NCBI GenBank assembly: GCA_051884615.1
Contig: JBJEVT010000015.1
Location: 1 to 64,000 of the forward strand
DNA from: UBA1724 sp051884615
Lineage (GTDB): Bacteria > Verrucomicrobiota > Lentisphaeria > Oligosphaerales > Oligosphaeraceae
Length of the DNA stretch: 64,000 nucleotides
Direction: 5' to 3'
In this document: positions 53,154 through 62,968 of the stretch, piece by piece
Numbering within the stretch: the stretch's first letter is position 1
Layout of the letters: each line of letters begins with the position of its first letter
Position numbers and translations under genes: made by a program
Notes under the pieces: model-generated
The model's input: only the letters and a program-made list of their open reading frames with translations
What the model was told of the DNA's origin: nothing
Databases searched by the model: none

Positions 53154-53789
53154 CTATTTGCCCATGCGCTCCTTGAGCTTCTGCTGGAGTTCCTTCGCCT
53201 CCTGGGGAGTGCTGCGGCGGTAGAGAATCCCGTTCTCCGCATTGAAGGAGTACCGGCGCTGGGGGTCGATGCCGAAGAACTGGGAGAGCACCCGCCGGAG
53301 CAGGGAAAGCTGGGTGTTCAGACGGGCCAGCTTCTCCGCGTCGTCCCCCGCTTCCCGGATGGCTTTCTCCAGCAGACCCTGCCGCGCCACCAGGCGCAGG
53401 AAAGCCTCCTCCGGGGTGCCCAGACGCTGGTAGATCAGATTCTTCTCCCCGTCCAGCAGATACACGGGCTGCCCGTCCTGGGCCAGGGCGAGGGCCAGCA
53501 GGCGGTTGTGCACATTCAACTCGTTCTGGAGACGGGTCACCTCGGCCACCTGGGCATCCCGCTTCTCCGCGGCAATCCCCTCCAGGGACGCCGCCGCTTC
53601 CTGCAGCTGGAGGGTGAGAACCCGCTGGCGCCGCAGCGCATTCTCCATGGCTTCCCGGATGGTGCACTGGGCGATGAGGACGGTGCCGTCCTCCTGGGGG
53701 AGGATGGTGGGGGATTTGGTGGCCTCCTGGGAGAAGGCGGCGGGGGCGAGGCACAGGAGGAGGGCGAGGGAGAGCAGGAGGGATTTCAT
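53154..53789 (-). CDS. Secreted coiled-coil protein
   Basis: 211-aa exported protein of unknown function. The signal peptide MKSLLLSLALLLCLAPAAFS is cut near Ser20. Then come long helices with heptad-like Leu spacing (LTLQLQEAAASLEGIAAEKR, LARLNTQLSLLRRVL) and a charged C-terminus (QEAKELQQKLKERMGK). It lies 56 bp ahead of the DAACS gene and 34 bp after the ABC ATPase gene, so it may be co-expressed with uptake genes. Confidence 0.75.
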   Translation of the reverse strand: MKSLLLSLALLLCLAPAAFSQEATKSPTILPQEDGTVLIAQCTIREAMENALRRQRVLTLQLQEAAASLEGIAAEKRDAQVAEVTRLQNELNVHNRLLALALAQDGQPVYLLDGEKNLIYQRLGTPEEAFLRLVARQGLLEKAIREAGDDAEKLARLNTQLSLLRRVLSQFFGIDPQRRYSFNAENGILYRRSTPQEAKELQQKLKERMGK

Positions 53790-53823
53790 GGGGGGTGTGC
53801 TAGAGGGGGGAGGACAGGGAAAA

Positions 53824-54609
53824 TCAATGTCCGTCGTGGAGTTTTTGCAGGAAAGCCTGGGTGCGAAGCTGGGTGGGGTTGCCGATGACCTGTTCGGGGG
53901 GACCCTGCTCCACGATGACGCCGTCCGCCATGAAGACGACGTGGTCGGAGACCATGCGGGCGAAGCTGATTTCGTGGGTCACGATGACCATGGTCATCAT
54001 CTGGGATGCCAGGTCCCGGATGACCTTCAGGATTTCTCCCGTGAGTTCCGGGTCCAGGGCGCTGGTGGGTTCGTCGAAGAAGAGGATGGCGGGATGTCCG
54101 ATGAGGGCGCGGGCGATGGAGACCCGCTGCTGCTGGCCGCCGGAAAGTTCGCAGGGATACGCCTTCTCCTTCCCCTGCAGCCCCATGCGCTGCAGGAGCA
54201 CCTCCGCTTCCCCGGTGACGACCTGGGGAGGGCGCTTCTGGACGGAGATGGGGGCGTCGGTGATGTTCTGCAACACGTTGAAGTGGGGGAAGAGGTTGAA
54301 GTTCTGGAAGACCAGGCCGAAGCGGGAGCGGATTTTCCGCAGGGCGGCGTGGGAGGCGTAGAGGGAGCCCTTGGGGGTCTCCTGGCAGACCACGTCGTCC
54401 AGGTAGCGCATGGTGCCGTGGTCCATGGTCTCCAGGAGCGTGGCGCAGCGGAGGAAGGTGGATTTTCCGCTGCCGGAGGGGCCGATGATGGAGACCACCT
54501 GGCCGGAGCGGACGGTCAGGGAGATGTCCCTGAGCACCTTTACGTTGCCGAAGCTCTTCTGGAGATGCTGCACCTGGAAGACGATGGGCTTTTCCTGGTT
54601 TTCCGTCAT
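53824..54609 (-). CDS. Polar amino-acid ABC transporter ATPase
   Basis: 261-aa GlnQ/HisP-type ATPase. Walker A GPSGSGKSTFLRC, Q-loop FQNFNLFPHFNVLQN, signature LSGGQQQRVSIARAL, Walker B ILFFDEPTSALDPE, and the TMTMVIVTHE-type H-loop (MVIVTHEISFAR). It energises the permease at 54630 and the binding protein at 55423. Confidence 0.95.
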   Translation of the reverse strand: MTENQEKPIVFQVQHLQKSFGNVKVLRDISLTVRSGQVVSIIGPSGSGKSTFLRCATLLETMDHGTMRYLDDVVCQETPKGSLYASHAALRKIRSRFGLVFQNFNLFPHFNVLQNITDAPISVQKRPPQVVTGEAEVLLQRMGLQGKEKAYPCELSGGQQQRVSIARALIGHPAILFFDEPTSALDPELTGEILKVIRDLASQMMTMVIVTHEISFARMVSDHVVFMADGVIVEQGPPEQVIGNPTQLRTQAFLQKLHDGH

Positions 54610-54629
54610 TGTGGGTTTCTCCTTCCTCG

Positions 54630-55322
54630 CTAGCGGTAGTAGTTCATGCGGCGTTCCAGGTATTCCATGAAGGCGGCCACCAGGAAGTTGAAGACATAAT
54701 AGAAGACGCCGGCCACCAGATAGGGGGTCATGGATGCCTGGGCGCTGGAGAGCTGCTTGGCCTGGGTGAACATTTCGGCGCAGGCCAGGGCGAAGGCCAG
54801 GGAGGTGTCCTTGGTGAGGGTGATGACCTCGTTGGTCACCGGGGGCAAAGTGCGCTTGGCAACCTGGGGCAGGATGATCTTGTTCAGGGTCTGCACCCAG
54901 GAATACCCCAGGACCTGCGCCGCTTCATATTGTCCCTGGGGAATGGAGAGGAAGCCTCCCCGGAAGATTTCCGCGAAATAGGCGGCGTAGTTCAGGGAGA
55001 AGGCGATGATGACGGCGGGGAAGCGATAGCTGTTGGAGAGGTTGAATCCCAGGAGATAGTAGGGGCCGTAGAAGATGACCAGGAGCTGGAGCATCAGCGG
55101 CGTGCCCCGCATCACGGAGATGTAGGCGCGGGTCAGCCAGGCCAGCGGCGAGAACCGGCTCATGCGGAACAGGCAGATCAGCAGGCCCAGGGGCAGGGCG
55201 TAGAGCAGGGTCAGGAAAAAGATGGCCACCGTGGTCCCGAAGCTCTTGAAGAGAAGAGTCAGGGTGTACCGGAATTGAGGGGCGGTGAACACCTCTAGCA
55301 GTTCGGTGAGGAATGCAGGCAC
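54630..55322 (-). CDS. Polar amino-acid ABC transporter permease
   Basis: 230-aa HisM/GlnP-type permease with about five transmembrane segments. The EAA loop is EAAQVLGYSWVQTLNKIILP, followed by Q. Family block: RGTPLMLQLLVIFYGPYYLL. It lies 20 bp before the ATPase gene and 100 bp after the binding-protein gene. Confidence 0.95.
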   Translation of the reverse strand: MPAFLTELLEVFTAPQFRYTLTLLFKSFGTTVAIFFLTLLYALPLGLLICLFRMSRFSPLAWLTRAYISVMRGTPLMLQLLVIFYGPYYLLGFNLSNSYRFPAVIIAFSLNYAAYFAEIFRGGFLSIPQGQYEAAQVLGYSWVQTLNKIILPQVAKRTLPPVTNEVITLTKDTSLAFALACAEMFTQAKQLSSAQASMTPYLVAGVFYYVFNFLVAAFMEYLERRMNYYR

Positions 55323-55422
55323 AGGCGGCGGGGGTTGGAGAGGAAGGAGAGAGAGGACCCGCCCCCCCGGAAACGCAGGGGGGGGGACGGGCCGGGCGGG
55401 GCGCGGGAGGCGGGGGAGCGGA

Positions 55423-56274
55423 CTACTTCTTCTGGATGGTCACGTCCTCGCCGTCAAACCACTTGCGGGAGATGGAGGTGAAGGTGCCGTCCTGGTGCAT
55501 CTCGTCCAGGGTCTCCTGCACCAGGTCCCGGATGGCGGTGTTGCCCAGCTTGAAGCCGATGCCGTACTGCTCCGTGGTGAGATTCTCGTCCAGCATCCGT
55601 GCCACGTCGTTGCCCTTCATGAGGCGGACGGCGACGCTGTAGTCGATGACCACGGCGTCGCAGGCGCCGGCCTGCAGTTCCATGTAGGCCTGGTTGAAGG
55701 TGGGCACCTCGAGGATGGTCTTCAGGGAGTTGCGGAGTTCCGCGCACTCGTCGCTCTGGAGGGCCTTCAGGCCGGAGGAATCCGCCTGTGCCTCCACGAT
55801 GGTGCCGGCGAGATCCGCCTTGGTCTGGATGGGGGAGTCCTTCCGCACCAGGATGACCTGGGAGCTGTCCACATAGGGTTCGCTCCAGGTGTAGTATTCT
55901 TCCCGGCCATTGATGGTGAAGCCGTTCCAGATGCAGTTGATGGAGCCGCTGTTCAGCTCGGCGTCCTTGGCGTCCCAGTCGATGGCGAGGAGCTTGATTT
56001 TCCAGCCGCGGCGGCGGGCCACTTCCTTGGCCAGGTCCAGGTCGAAGCCCACCAGTTCTCCGGTGGCTTCGTCACGGAATCCGTAGGGAGGGAAGGAGGC
56101 GTCCAGTCCCACCACCAGAGTGAAGTCGCCGTCGAGCAGCTGGACCAGGGCTTCCTCGTAGGAGCACAGGGCCTGGTTGGCGGCGGGATTTTTGGAGGCG
56201 GGGGTCTTTTTGCCGCAGGAGGCAAGGGCGAAGATGGCCAGGAATGCGGAGAAGAGGAGGAGGGTGTTTCTCAT
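55423..56274 (-). CDS. Polar amino-acid ABC transporter substrate-binding lipoprotein
   Basis: 283-aa SBP_bac_3-type lipoprotein. Lipobox ALASC (Cys at about 20). Ligand-fold blocks are LVVGLDASFPPYGFRDEATG, LVGFDLDLAKEVARRRGWK and CDAVVIDYSVAVRLM. The first gene of the transporter, probably for a polar amino acid; specificity is not readable from the sequence. Confidence 0.94.
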   Translation of the reverse strand: MRNTLLLFSAFLAIFALASCGKKTPASKNPAANQALCSYEEALVQLLDGDFTLVVGLDASFPPYGFRDEATGELVGFDLDLAKEVARRRGWKIKLLAIDWDAKDAELNSGSINCIWNGFTINGREEYYTWSEPYVDSSQVILVRKDSPIQTKADLAGTIVEAQADSSGLKALQSDECAELRNSLKTILEVPTFNQAYMELQAGACDAVVIDYSVAVRLMKGNDVARMLDENLTTEQYGIGFKLGNTAIRDLVQETLDEMHQDGTFTSISRKWFDGEDVTIQKK

Positions 56275-56647
56275 GGGGCTGGTGGTCTTCTTGGGGAGGT
56301 GGGTTGGGGGAAAAGGCGGGGCGGTGTCGCTCTCTGGGGAGCTGGCGGGGAAGGAGGGGCGGGCGCCCGCTTTCCCGGAAGCGGAACGAGGTCTAGAATA
56401 TACCACAGATTGTTCTCTCGTTGATTCTTCGGATTTTCCCTGGGGAATGTGTGGCGGCACGGTGGAAAAGTTGACGCGAAGATGTGCAGTTTGCCACTTT
56501 GGGGAAGGAAAAACAGGGTCCTGTCGGCGGCTCGGTATATTCTTTGCCGTCGCCCGGGAGTTCCGGGAAAATCGGGAAGGGGCGGGGCGCCCGCCGGAGT
56601 TTGGGACCGCCCCGCCGCCAGGCGTGAACCGCGCAAGGAGAAGAAGC
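56275..56647. other. Divergent intergenic region between ABC binding-protein and HTH genes
   Basis: 373 bp without a gene. It carries TATATT-type -10 boxes facing both ways (minus strand at 56397-56402, plus strand at 56536-56541) with no convincing -35. The HTH products are obvious candidates to act here, since the region feeds both the transporter and the HTH pair. Confidence 0.5.
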
Positions 56648-57106
56648 ATGGACGGAAAGCAAGAGGACGGTCTTCAGGGATTCCAGGGGGTCTTCACCCC
56701 GGGGGTGCGCCGGAGAATGAGGAACCGGAGAAAAGCCCTGGGGCTCAGCATGCAGCAGCTGGGGGAGACCATGGGGGTGAATTGGTCCACCCTGCGGAAG
56801 TGGGAGGATGGCACCGTGGGCTTCTGCCGCCCCTTCCACGCCAGAAAACTCTCCCGCTTCCTCGCCGGAGAACTGGACGACGCCATCCAGACGATGTCTT
56901 CCATCCCCCGCTCCCGGAACGAGGAGAAACGGAACCAGGCCCTTCCCCTGCTGGAGTGCATGGAGCGCATCTCCGGACTCTACCGGATCTGCGAGGGAAA
57001 CCCCGCCTTGGAGTCGGCCATGGTCTCCCGTCTGAACGAGGCCCTGCGTCGCTCCGCGGAACGCATCCGGAAAAACGCCTCGCAACCCCGGGAGAAGGAG
57101 GACTGA
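56648..57106 (+). CDS. HTH DNA-binding protein 1 (XRE-like)
   Basis: 152-aa protein. Residues about 14-66 form an XRE-like helix-turn-helix: GVFTPGVRRRMRNRRKALGL, SMQQLGETMGVNWSTLRKWE. The C-terminal half is helical (ECMERISGLYRICEGNPALE). It shares the GVFTP-RRR-LG-S-QLGE-WST-RKWE framework with the next gene. Start ATG is preceded by AAGGAGAAG. Likely a small transcription regulator; the target is unknown. Confidence 0.8.
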   Translation: MDGKQEDGLQGFQGVFTPGVRRRMRNRRKALGLSMQQLGETMGVNWSTLRKWEDGTVGFCRPFHARKLSRFLAGELDDAIQTMSSIPRSRNEEKRNQALPLLECMERISGLYRICEGNPALESAMVSRLNEALRRSAERIRKNASQPREKED

Positions 57107-57108
57107 CC

Positions 57109-57585
57109 ATGGACACCAGGGAAATTCCCGCCTCCGGGAAAGAGGAGAAGGAGGAAGCCTTCCGGGGGGTCTTCACCCCGTCTCTGCGCCGGCGCTTCCG
57201 GGAGCATCGCATTCGTCTGGGCGTCAGCCTGCAGCTGCTGGGGGAGGTGCTGCGGATCCATTGGTCCACGGTGCGGAAATGGGAGGCCGGCATCTCCCGC
57301 AAGTGCCAGCCCCGCCATGTGGCGCGGGTCCAGGCTTTCCTTGCCCGGGAATACGACCAACGGCTCCTTTCCCTGGCCGCGCCGGAGGTCAATGTGTCGG
57401 AGATGATGCGGAGGATGCCCCGGCCTCTTCATGCCTGCATGGAGCGGGCATGGATGGTCTATGGCGTCTCCCAATGCTATCCGGGAGAGGAAAACTGCCT
57501 CCTGGGGGAGCTGCGGGACGCCCTGGACCAGACCGCCGACCTGATTCTGAAGAGGCTGGACGAACCGCCCGATCCCCAAAGGTGA
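57109..57585 (+). CDS. HTH DNA-binding protein 2 (paralog of 56648)
   Basis: 158-aa paralog, 2 bp after its neighbour, with GGAGAAGGAGG before the start. The HTH is GVFTPSLRRRFREHRIRLGV followed by SLQLLGEVLRIHWSTVRKWE. The C-terminal helices also correspond (CMERAWMVYGVSQCYPGEEN). The two proteins are similar along the whole length but differ in the recognition helix region, so they may form a heterodimer or bind different sites. Confidence 0.8.
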   Translation: MDTREIPASGKEEKEEAFRGVFTPSLRRRFREHRIRLGVSLQLLGEVLRIHWSTVRKWEAGISRKCQPRHVARVQAFLAREYDQRLLSLAAPEVNVSEMMRRMPRPLHACMERAWMVYGVSQCYPGEENCLLGELRDALDQTADLILKRLDEPPDPQR

Positions 57586-57610
57586 AAAAGGCAATTTTTT
57601 ATGGGGGGAC

Positions 57611-57640
57611 TTGAAATTCCCGTGTTTTTTTTTCTATACT
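57611..57640 (+). promoter_or_regulatory. Promoter of pseudopilin-like gene 2
   Basis: TTGAAA (57611-57616), 18-bp T-rich spacer, TATACT (57635-57640), 102 bp before the start codon. Confidence 0.6.
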
Positions 57641-57741
57641 TTCGCCGTGGAATCTCGCCGCACTGGGCCGCCGGCCCAGGATACGGTGAAAAATGGGCTT
57701 TTCTATCGTTGCGACTCCCCTACACGCCAGGTCTAGAGAAC

Positions 57742-58572
<831 letters not shown>

Positions 58573-58651
58573 AGCGGCTGGCATCCACATTCCCGAGTGC
58601 GTGACGCTCCCCTTCCCGGCCCTCCGGGGGGAGGAGGTCCGCCCAGCGAAG

Positions 58652-58692
58652 GCCGGGGCATGGCAGACGCCATCCCCGGCTGACTTTATTTA
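58652..58692 (+). terminator. Terminator-like hairpin after pseudopilin-like gene 2
   Basis: GCCGGGG/CCCCGGC continued by ATGGC/GCCAT with one bulged C and loop AGAC. The following TGACTTTATTT is T-rich but broken. Very stable; 80 bp after the stop. Confidence 0.65.
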
Positions 58693-58791
58693 TGGGGGGG
58701 AGGGGATTTTCGGCGCCCCTGGCCCGGAGGCATCCAGCCTCCTCCTCCCCCTCTGCAGTTGTTCTTTTCTCCTCTTTGTCTCTTTGTCTGT

Positions 58792-59595
58792 ATGTACGAC
58801 CTTTCTTTGGGCGGCTGGATCATGGCCGGCCTCTGCGGTATTGTGGTGGGAATGGCGAAATGCGGCATTCCCGGTCTTGGCTCCCTGGCTGTCCCCCTGC
58901 TGGCGGGAGTCCTCCCCGCCCGGACAGCCACCGGCGCTTTGCTGCCCATGCTGGTGGCGGGGGATGCGGTGGGCGCCCTCCATTTCAAGCGCAGCTGCAA
59001 CGTGAAGCTCCTCCTGCGCCTCCTGCCCATCTCCATTCTGGGCATCCTTCTGGGATATTGGCTGCTGGGCTTCTCCTGGATGGACGACACCGTGATCCGC
59101 TATGTGGCGGCGGTGACCATCCTGGTGCTGTTTCTGCTGAACCAGTGGAAGAGCGCCCTGCCGCTTCTGGTGAGCAAGGCCCAGGGAAGCCAGGCGGGGC
59201 TCTGGGGCATCGCGCTCTTCTTCGGCTTGCTGGCGGGCGTCACCACCACCCTGGCGAACGCCGCCGGCCCCGTGGCTCTGATCTATCTTCTTGCCATGGG
59301 GCTGCCCAAGGAGGAGTTCATCGCCACCAACGCCTGGTTCTTCCTGGTGATGAACTGGGTCAAGGTGCCTCTCATGGTGCAGCGGAACATGATCACCCGG
59401 GAGAGCCTTCTGCTGAATCTCAAACTGCTCCCCGCCCTGCTGCTGGGAACCCTCCTGGGCATGCTCCTGAGCAAACGCCTCTCCAACCAGGCGTTCCGGA
59501 AGAGCGTGGAGATTCTCACGGCGGTGGCCGCCCTCCTTCTCTTCCTTCCCCCGGGCGCCTTGAGCAACCTGATGCGGCGTCTTCTGGGCTCCTAG
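58792..59595 (+). CDS. TSUP (TauE/SafE) family membrane permease
   Basis: 267-aa membrane protein with about eight hydrophobic segments. The N-terminal repeat has GLCGIVVGMAKCGIPGLGSL and LPARTATGALLPMLVAGD, the second GLLAGVTTTLANAAGPVALI. This is the TauE/SafE/YfcA fold that moves sulfonates, sulfite or other anions. ATG at 58792 is chosen; a TTG 33 bp upstream in frame is less likely. Confidence 0.88.
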   Translation: MYDLSLGGWIMAGLCGIVVGMAKCGIPGLGSLAVPLLAGVLPARTATGALLPMLVAGDAVGALHFKRSCNVKLLLRLLPISILGILLGYWLLGFSWMDDTVIRYVAAVTILVLFLLNQWKSALPLLVSKAQGSQAGLWGIALFFGLLAGVTTTLANAAGPVALIYLLAMGLPKEEFIATNAWFFLVMNWVKVPLMVQRNMITRESLLLNLKLLPALLLGTLLGMLLSKRLSNQAFRKSVEILTAVAALLLFLPPGALSNLMRRLLGS

Positions 59596-59710
59596 CCCCG
59601 TGGCATAGGCGAGGGGGGGGGGGAAAGAAAAAAGCGGGGGGAGAGGGGAGCGTGGCTGCCGGGCGGCGGCTTTTCTCCGTCTCGTCCCTCCGCGAGGGAG
59701 CCAGGGGGGC

Positions 59711-60874
59711 CTACATCTTCTTCATCTGCTGGATGGCAACCAGCAGACAGCGGGGCAGATGGAACATGGTCTTCCATTTGCCGCCCTTCAGGGTGTGGGT
59801 GGGCTCGCCCCGGCGGTTCAGATAGGCGAACCATTCCGGATACTCCGGATCCCGGAAATGGCTCCAGGCCCACTGGTCCATCTCCAGGAACTTGTCCAGG
59901 AAATGCGGTTCCCGGGTGAGGCGGTAGGCGAAGAGGGTGGCGAGGATCGCCTCGTTGTGGGGCCACCAGAGCTTCATGTCCCACTGGAGTTCCAGATGGG
60001 GTTTGCCCAGGGCGTCCATGAAGTAGTAGAGCCCGCCGTATTGGGGGTCGGTGCCCAGGGCGAGGAGAGCCTTCACGATATGGGCGGCCTTCTGGATCAT
60101 GGCCTGGTCGTTCCGGCGCTCGGCGTAGTTCATCACGAACCACATGGACTCCAGACCGTGGCCCGGATTCAGGAAACGCCCCTCGCAGGAGTCCAGATCC
60201 AGGGTGCCATCGGGATTCACGTTCTCGAAGAGCATCTGGCGGTCCTCCTTCCAGAATTTCTCCAGCACCGTGTGGATGGCCTGGTCGCACTGGGCGTCAT
60301 ATTCGGAGGTGCCCAGGGCATCCCCCATGACCACGCCCAGATTGGCCAGCATCATGAAGTGGCCGTGGGAGAGACGGTGGGGTTTGGCGGGCATGGCCTT
60401 CTCCCAGCGTCCCTTTGGATTCGCCATCCGGGCGATGTATTTGTCCATGGCGCTCCTGGCCTCCTGGCGGTACTCCTCCTCGCCCGTGGCCTGGAAGAGG
60501 GCGGCCGCGCCCATGGCGGCGAAGCACTCGGAGAAGATGTTGGAGGGGGCCATGGTGGGCTCGCCCCGGCGGTTCAGGGCAAAGTAGTAGGTCCCGTCGG
60601 GGGACTTCCCGTGGGTGGTGAGGAACTGGTAGCCCTGCCGGGCGATGTCCAGCCAGCGTTCCTGGCGATAGGGGGTCATGGCAAGGGTGGCGAACATGTA
60701 GACGATGCGCCACTGCATCCACATGTATTTCTCCGTGTCGTAGAGGGAGCCATCCCGGTCAAGAAAGGTGAAATATCCACCGTACTCCTTGTCCACGGCG
60801 TGCTCTTCCCAGAAGGGGATCACGCGCTCCAGAAGTTCTTGCTCGTATCGGCGAATGTAGGGTTGGAAGTCCAT
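59711..60874 (-). CDS. AGE-family epimerase (N-acylglucosamine 2-epimerase/cellobiose epimerase-like)
   Basis: 387-aa (alpha/alpha)6-barrel enzyme. Catalytic and binding His/Trp residues are in RLSHGHFMMLANLG, LNPGHGLESMWFVMNY and WDMKLWWPHNEAI. It interconverts C2 epimers of free or N-acetylated sugars. It lies 213 bp downstream of fucI on the same strand, pointing to sugar catabolism. Confidence 0.9.
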   Translation of the reverse strand: MDFQPYIRRYEQELLERVIPFWEEHAVDKEYGGYFTFLDRDGSLYDTEKYMWMQWRIVYMFATLAMTPYRQERWLDIARQGYQFLTTHGKSPDGTYYFALNRRGEPTMAPSNIFSECFAAMGAAALFQATGEEEYRQEARSAMDKYIARMANPKGRWEKAMPAKPHRLSHGHFMMLANLGVVMGDALGTSEYDAQCDQAIHTVLEKFWKEDRQMLFENVNPDGTLDLDSCEGRFLNPGHGLESMWFVMNYAERRNDQAMIQKAAHIVKALLALGTDPQYGGLYYFMDALGKPHLELQWDMKLWWPHNEAILATLFAYRLTREPHFLDKFLEMDQWAWSHFRDPEYPEWFAYLNRRGEPTHTLKGGKWKTMFHLPRCLLVAIQQMKKM

Positions 60875-61087
60875 AGGGAGTGGCGGGTCGGGGAAAAATC
60901 AGGGGACAATACGGAAAAAGCCCCTGCCACACCGCGATCTCCCGGAAAAAGGGAAAGGACGGCGGGTGCGAGGGGCCGGAAAGCGGGGAGGCGCTCCCGC
61001 ATCCCTCCCTCCCCCTCCCCGCGGCCCGGGGGCGACGGGGAGGAGGCGGGGCGAAGAGCGGAGAAAACGCCTCCCGGCGCGGGACTC

Positions 61088-62968
61088 CTAGAGATACATC
61101 GGGCCCAGATACTGGCAGGCGCGGAAGTCGTCGTTGCCCAGACGCTGCCAGAGGGTGGGACGGAAGATGTCTTCCTTGGGCACGTTGCACATGTCCACGG
61201 GGATGCGCAGCATGGCCGCCAGGGTGACCAGGTCGGCGCCGATGAAGCCGTAGGAGCTGGCGTCGTGGTTGGGGCCGATGCTGTTCATGTACTCGAAGGA
61301 GGACATGCCGCGGGGAGTCCAGAAGGTCTGGGGCCAGGTGGGGTCGGTGACCTTCTTGATGTGCTCCTCCACCTTCTTGGGCAGCTGGACGGATTCGCCT
61401 TCCACGATGGAGAAGGTGAGCATGTTGTCCACGCAGTTCATGCGGTAGGAGGTCATGGGCAGCCCGCCGGGGGTGGTGAACTGGCTGGAGAGGCCGTCGC
61501 CGGGGAAGTAGGTGAGGGCGGCGTTCATGTAGTTGGTGCTCTGGAGGATGGCCTTCAGGAGGGCGTCCTGGAGCTTCTTGCTGCCGTTGTACATCTTCCA
61601 CAGTTCCTGGATGGAGGTCTTGGCCGGGGTGGTCTTGGCCAGCTTCCAGAGGTCCACGCCGAATTCCAGGGCGGCGGCGCCGGAGTTGCGCTTGTCGATG
61701 ATGCCGTTGGGGCAGATCTTGGAGACATCCACGCCGGTGGCCTTCTTGATGGAGTTGCAGGTCCAGTTGGTGCGGATGTCGGCGAAGAGCTGGGGCGCGC
61801 CGCCGGTGACCAGGTTGCCGAAGAGCATGCCGATGCCGTTCTTGGAGTCATTCTCCGTGGCCCAGGGGGTGGGGGCGTGGAAGCCGTTCCAGTCCCAGGA
61901 GGAGTTGATCAGGCTCTCGGTGACGTCGAAGTTGGGGTTGAAGTCGGTCCACTGGCGCTGGCCCTGGGAACCGCCCACGATGGCGTTGACGCCCTGGGCG
62001 AACTCCACGTTGGCCTCGAAGCCCTGCTTGGCCGCCACCTTGGGGTCGCACAGGCGGGGATTGCCGTGGAGCAGATCCCGGCAGATGATGGTCATCTTCA
62101 GGCACTTCTCCACCAGGGCGTCGTTGTCCAGCCCGAAGCGGCGGGCCTCCGGCTTGTTCAGCCAGGTCTTCTTGAACTGCTGGAACCACTTCATGGCCCG
62201 CGCCAGCTCGTCGTGGTCGTAGCAGTTGGCGTCGATGCGGCCGTTCAGGAGGCACTGGTCCACGGAGACCACGCCCATGCCCAGATACTGGGAGAAGAGA
62301 TTGCGGCGGACATCGCTGCCGATGATGCCCATGGCCACGCCGCCCACGGAGAGGTAGTTCTTGCCGCGCATGTAGCCCACCGCCGCCGCCGCCCGGGCGA
62401 ACCGGAGCAGACGGGTGGAGACATACTCGTTCAGCGGGCCTTCCTCATCCTCCAGATCCGGGGAGTACACGCAGAAGATGGGGCGGCGACGCTCGTCCAT
62501 GCAGGCGCAGAACGCCTTGAGCCACACGGCGCCGGGGCGGTCCGTCTGGTTGAGGCCGTAGGCGCACTGCTGCCACTCGGAGGAGCCGATGCCCATGCCG
62601 GCGCCCACCAGCTCGTCCACATAGCTCCAGGAGCGGCCCACCCAGATGTTGGCGGAGACGCCCTGGGAGGCGTAGTATTCCTGGGCGCGGGCGGCGGTGC
62701 GGGCGCCGTAGACGATCTCGGGAGCCACCACGACCCGGACGGGGGTGCCGTCGGGCAGACGGACGTTGTCGGCGATCAGGTCGTAGACCTTCTCCGCCAT
62801 GCGCCAGGTGCGCTCCACGTTGTCCTCGTGGGCGCCCACGCGGCCGTCGGCGACGGGGGTGATGGCGATGGTGGTGGTGGGACCCAGGACCTTCTTGTCG
62901 GCCTGCTGGAAGGAGCGCGCCGTCTTGGCGAGCTTGTTGAAATCAGGGCGCAGAGTGTTCTTGACCAT
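61088..62968 (-). CDS. fucI: L-fucose isomerase
   Basis: 626-aa enzyme converting L-fucose to L-fuculose, somewhat longer than the usual 590. Typical blocks are GPTTTIAITPVADGRVGAHE, VGYMRGKNYLSVGGVAMGI, VSVDQCLLNGRIDANCYDHD, and metal ligands in EFG and WDWNGFHAPTPWATENDSKN. The start overlaps the end of the LpxH-like gene by 26 bp, so translation is probably coupled. Kinase and aldolase genes are not in the window. Confidence 0.94.
   Translation of the reverse strand: MVKNTLRPDFNKLAKTARSFQQADKKVLGPTTTIAITPVADGRVGAHEDNVERTWRMAEKVYDLIADNVRLPDGTPVRVVVAPEIVYGARTAARAQEYYASQGVSANIWVGRSWSYVDELVGAGMGIGSSEWQQCAYGLNQTDRPGAVWLKAFCACMDERRRPIFCVYSPDLEDEEGPLNEYVSTRLLRFARAAAAVGYMRGKNYLSVGGVAMGIIGSDVRRNLFSQYLGMGVVSVDQCLLNGRIDANCYDHDELARAMKWFQQFKKTWLNKPEARRFGLDNDALVEKCLKMTIICRDLLHGNPRLCDPKVAAKQGFEANVEFAQGVNAIVGGSQGQRQWTDFNPNFDVTESLINSSWDWNGFHAPTPWATENDSKNGIGMLFGNLVTGGAPQLFADIRTNWTCNSIKKATGVDVSKICPNGIIDKRNSGAAALEFGVDLWKLAKTTPAKTSIQELWKMYNGSKKLQDALLKAILQSTNYMNAALTYFPGDGLSSQFTTPGGLPMTSYRMNCVDNMLTFSIVEGESVQLPKKVEEHIKKVTDPTWPQTFWTPRGMSSFEYMNSIGPNHDASSYGFIGADLVTLAAMLRIPVDMCNVPKEDIFRPTLWQRLGNDDFRACQYLGPMYL

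Noticed and set aside
58759..58791. Upstream TTG start for the TSUP permease
   Set aside because: It adds a short non-family segment; the ATG at 58792 leads directly into the first membrane segment.
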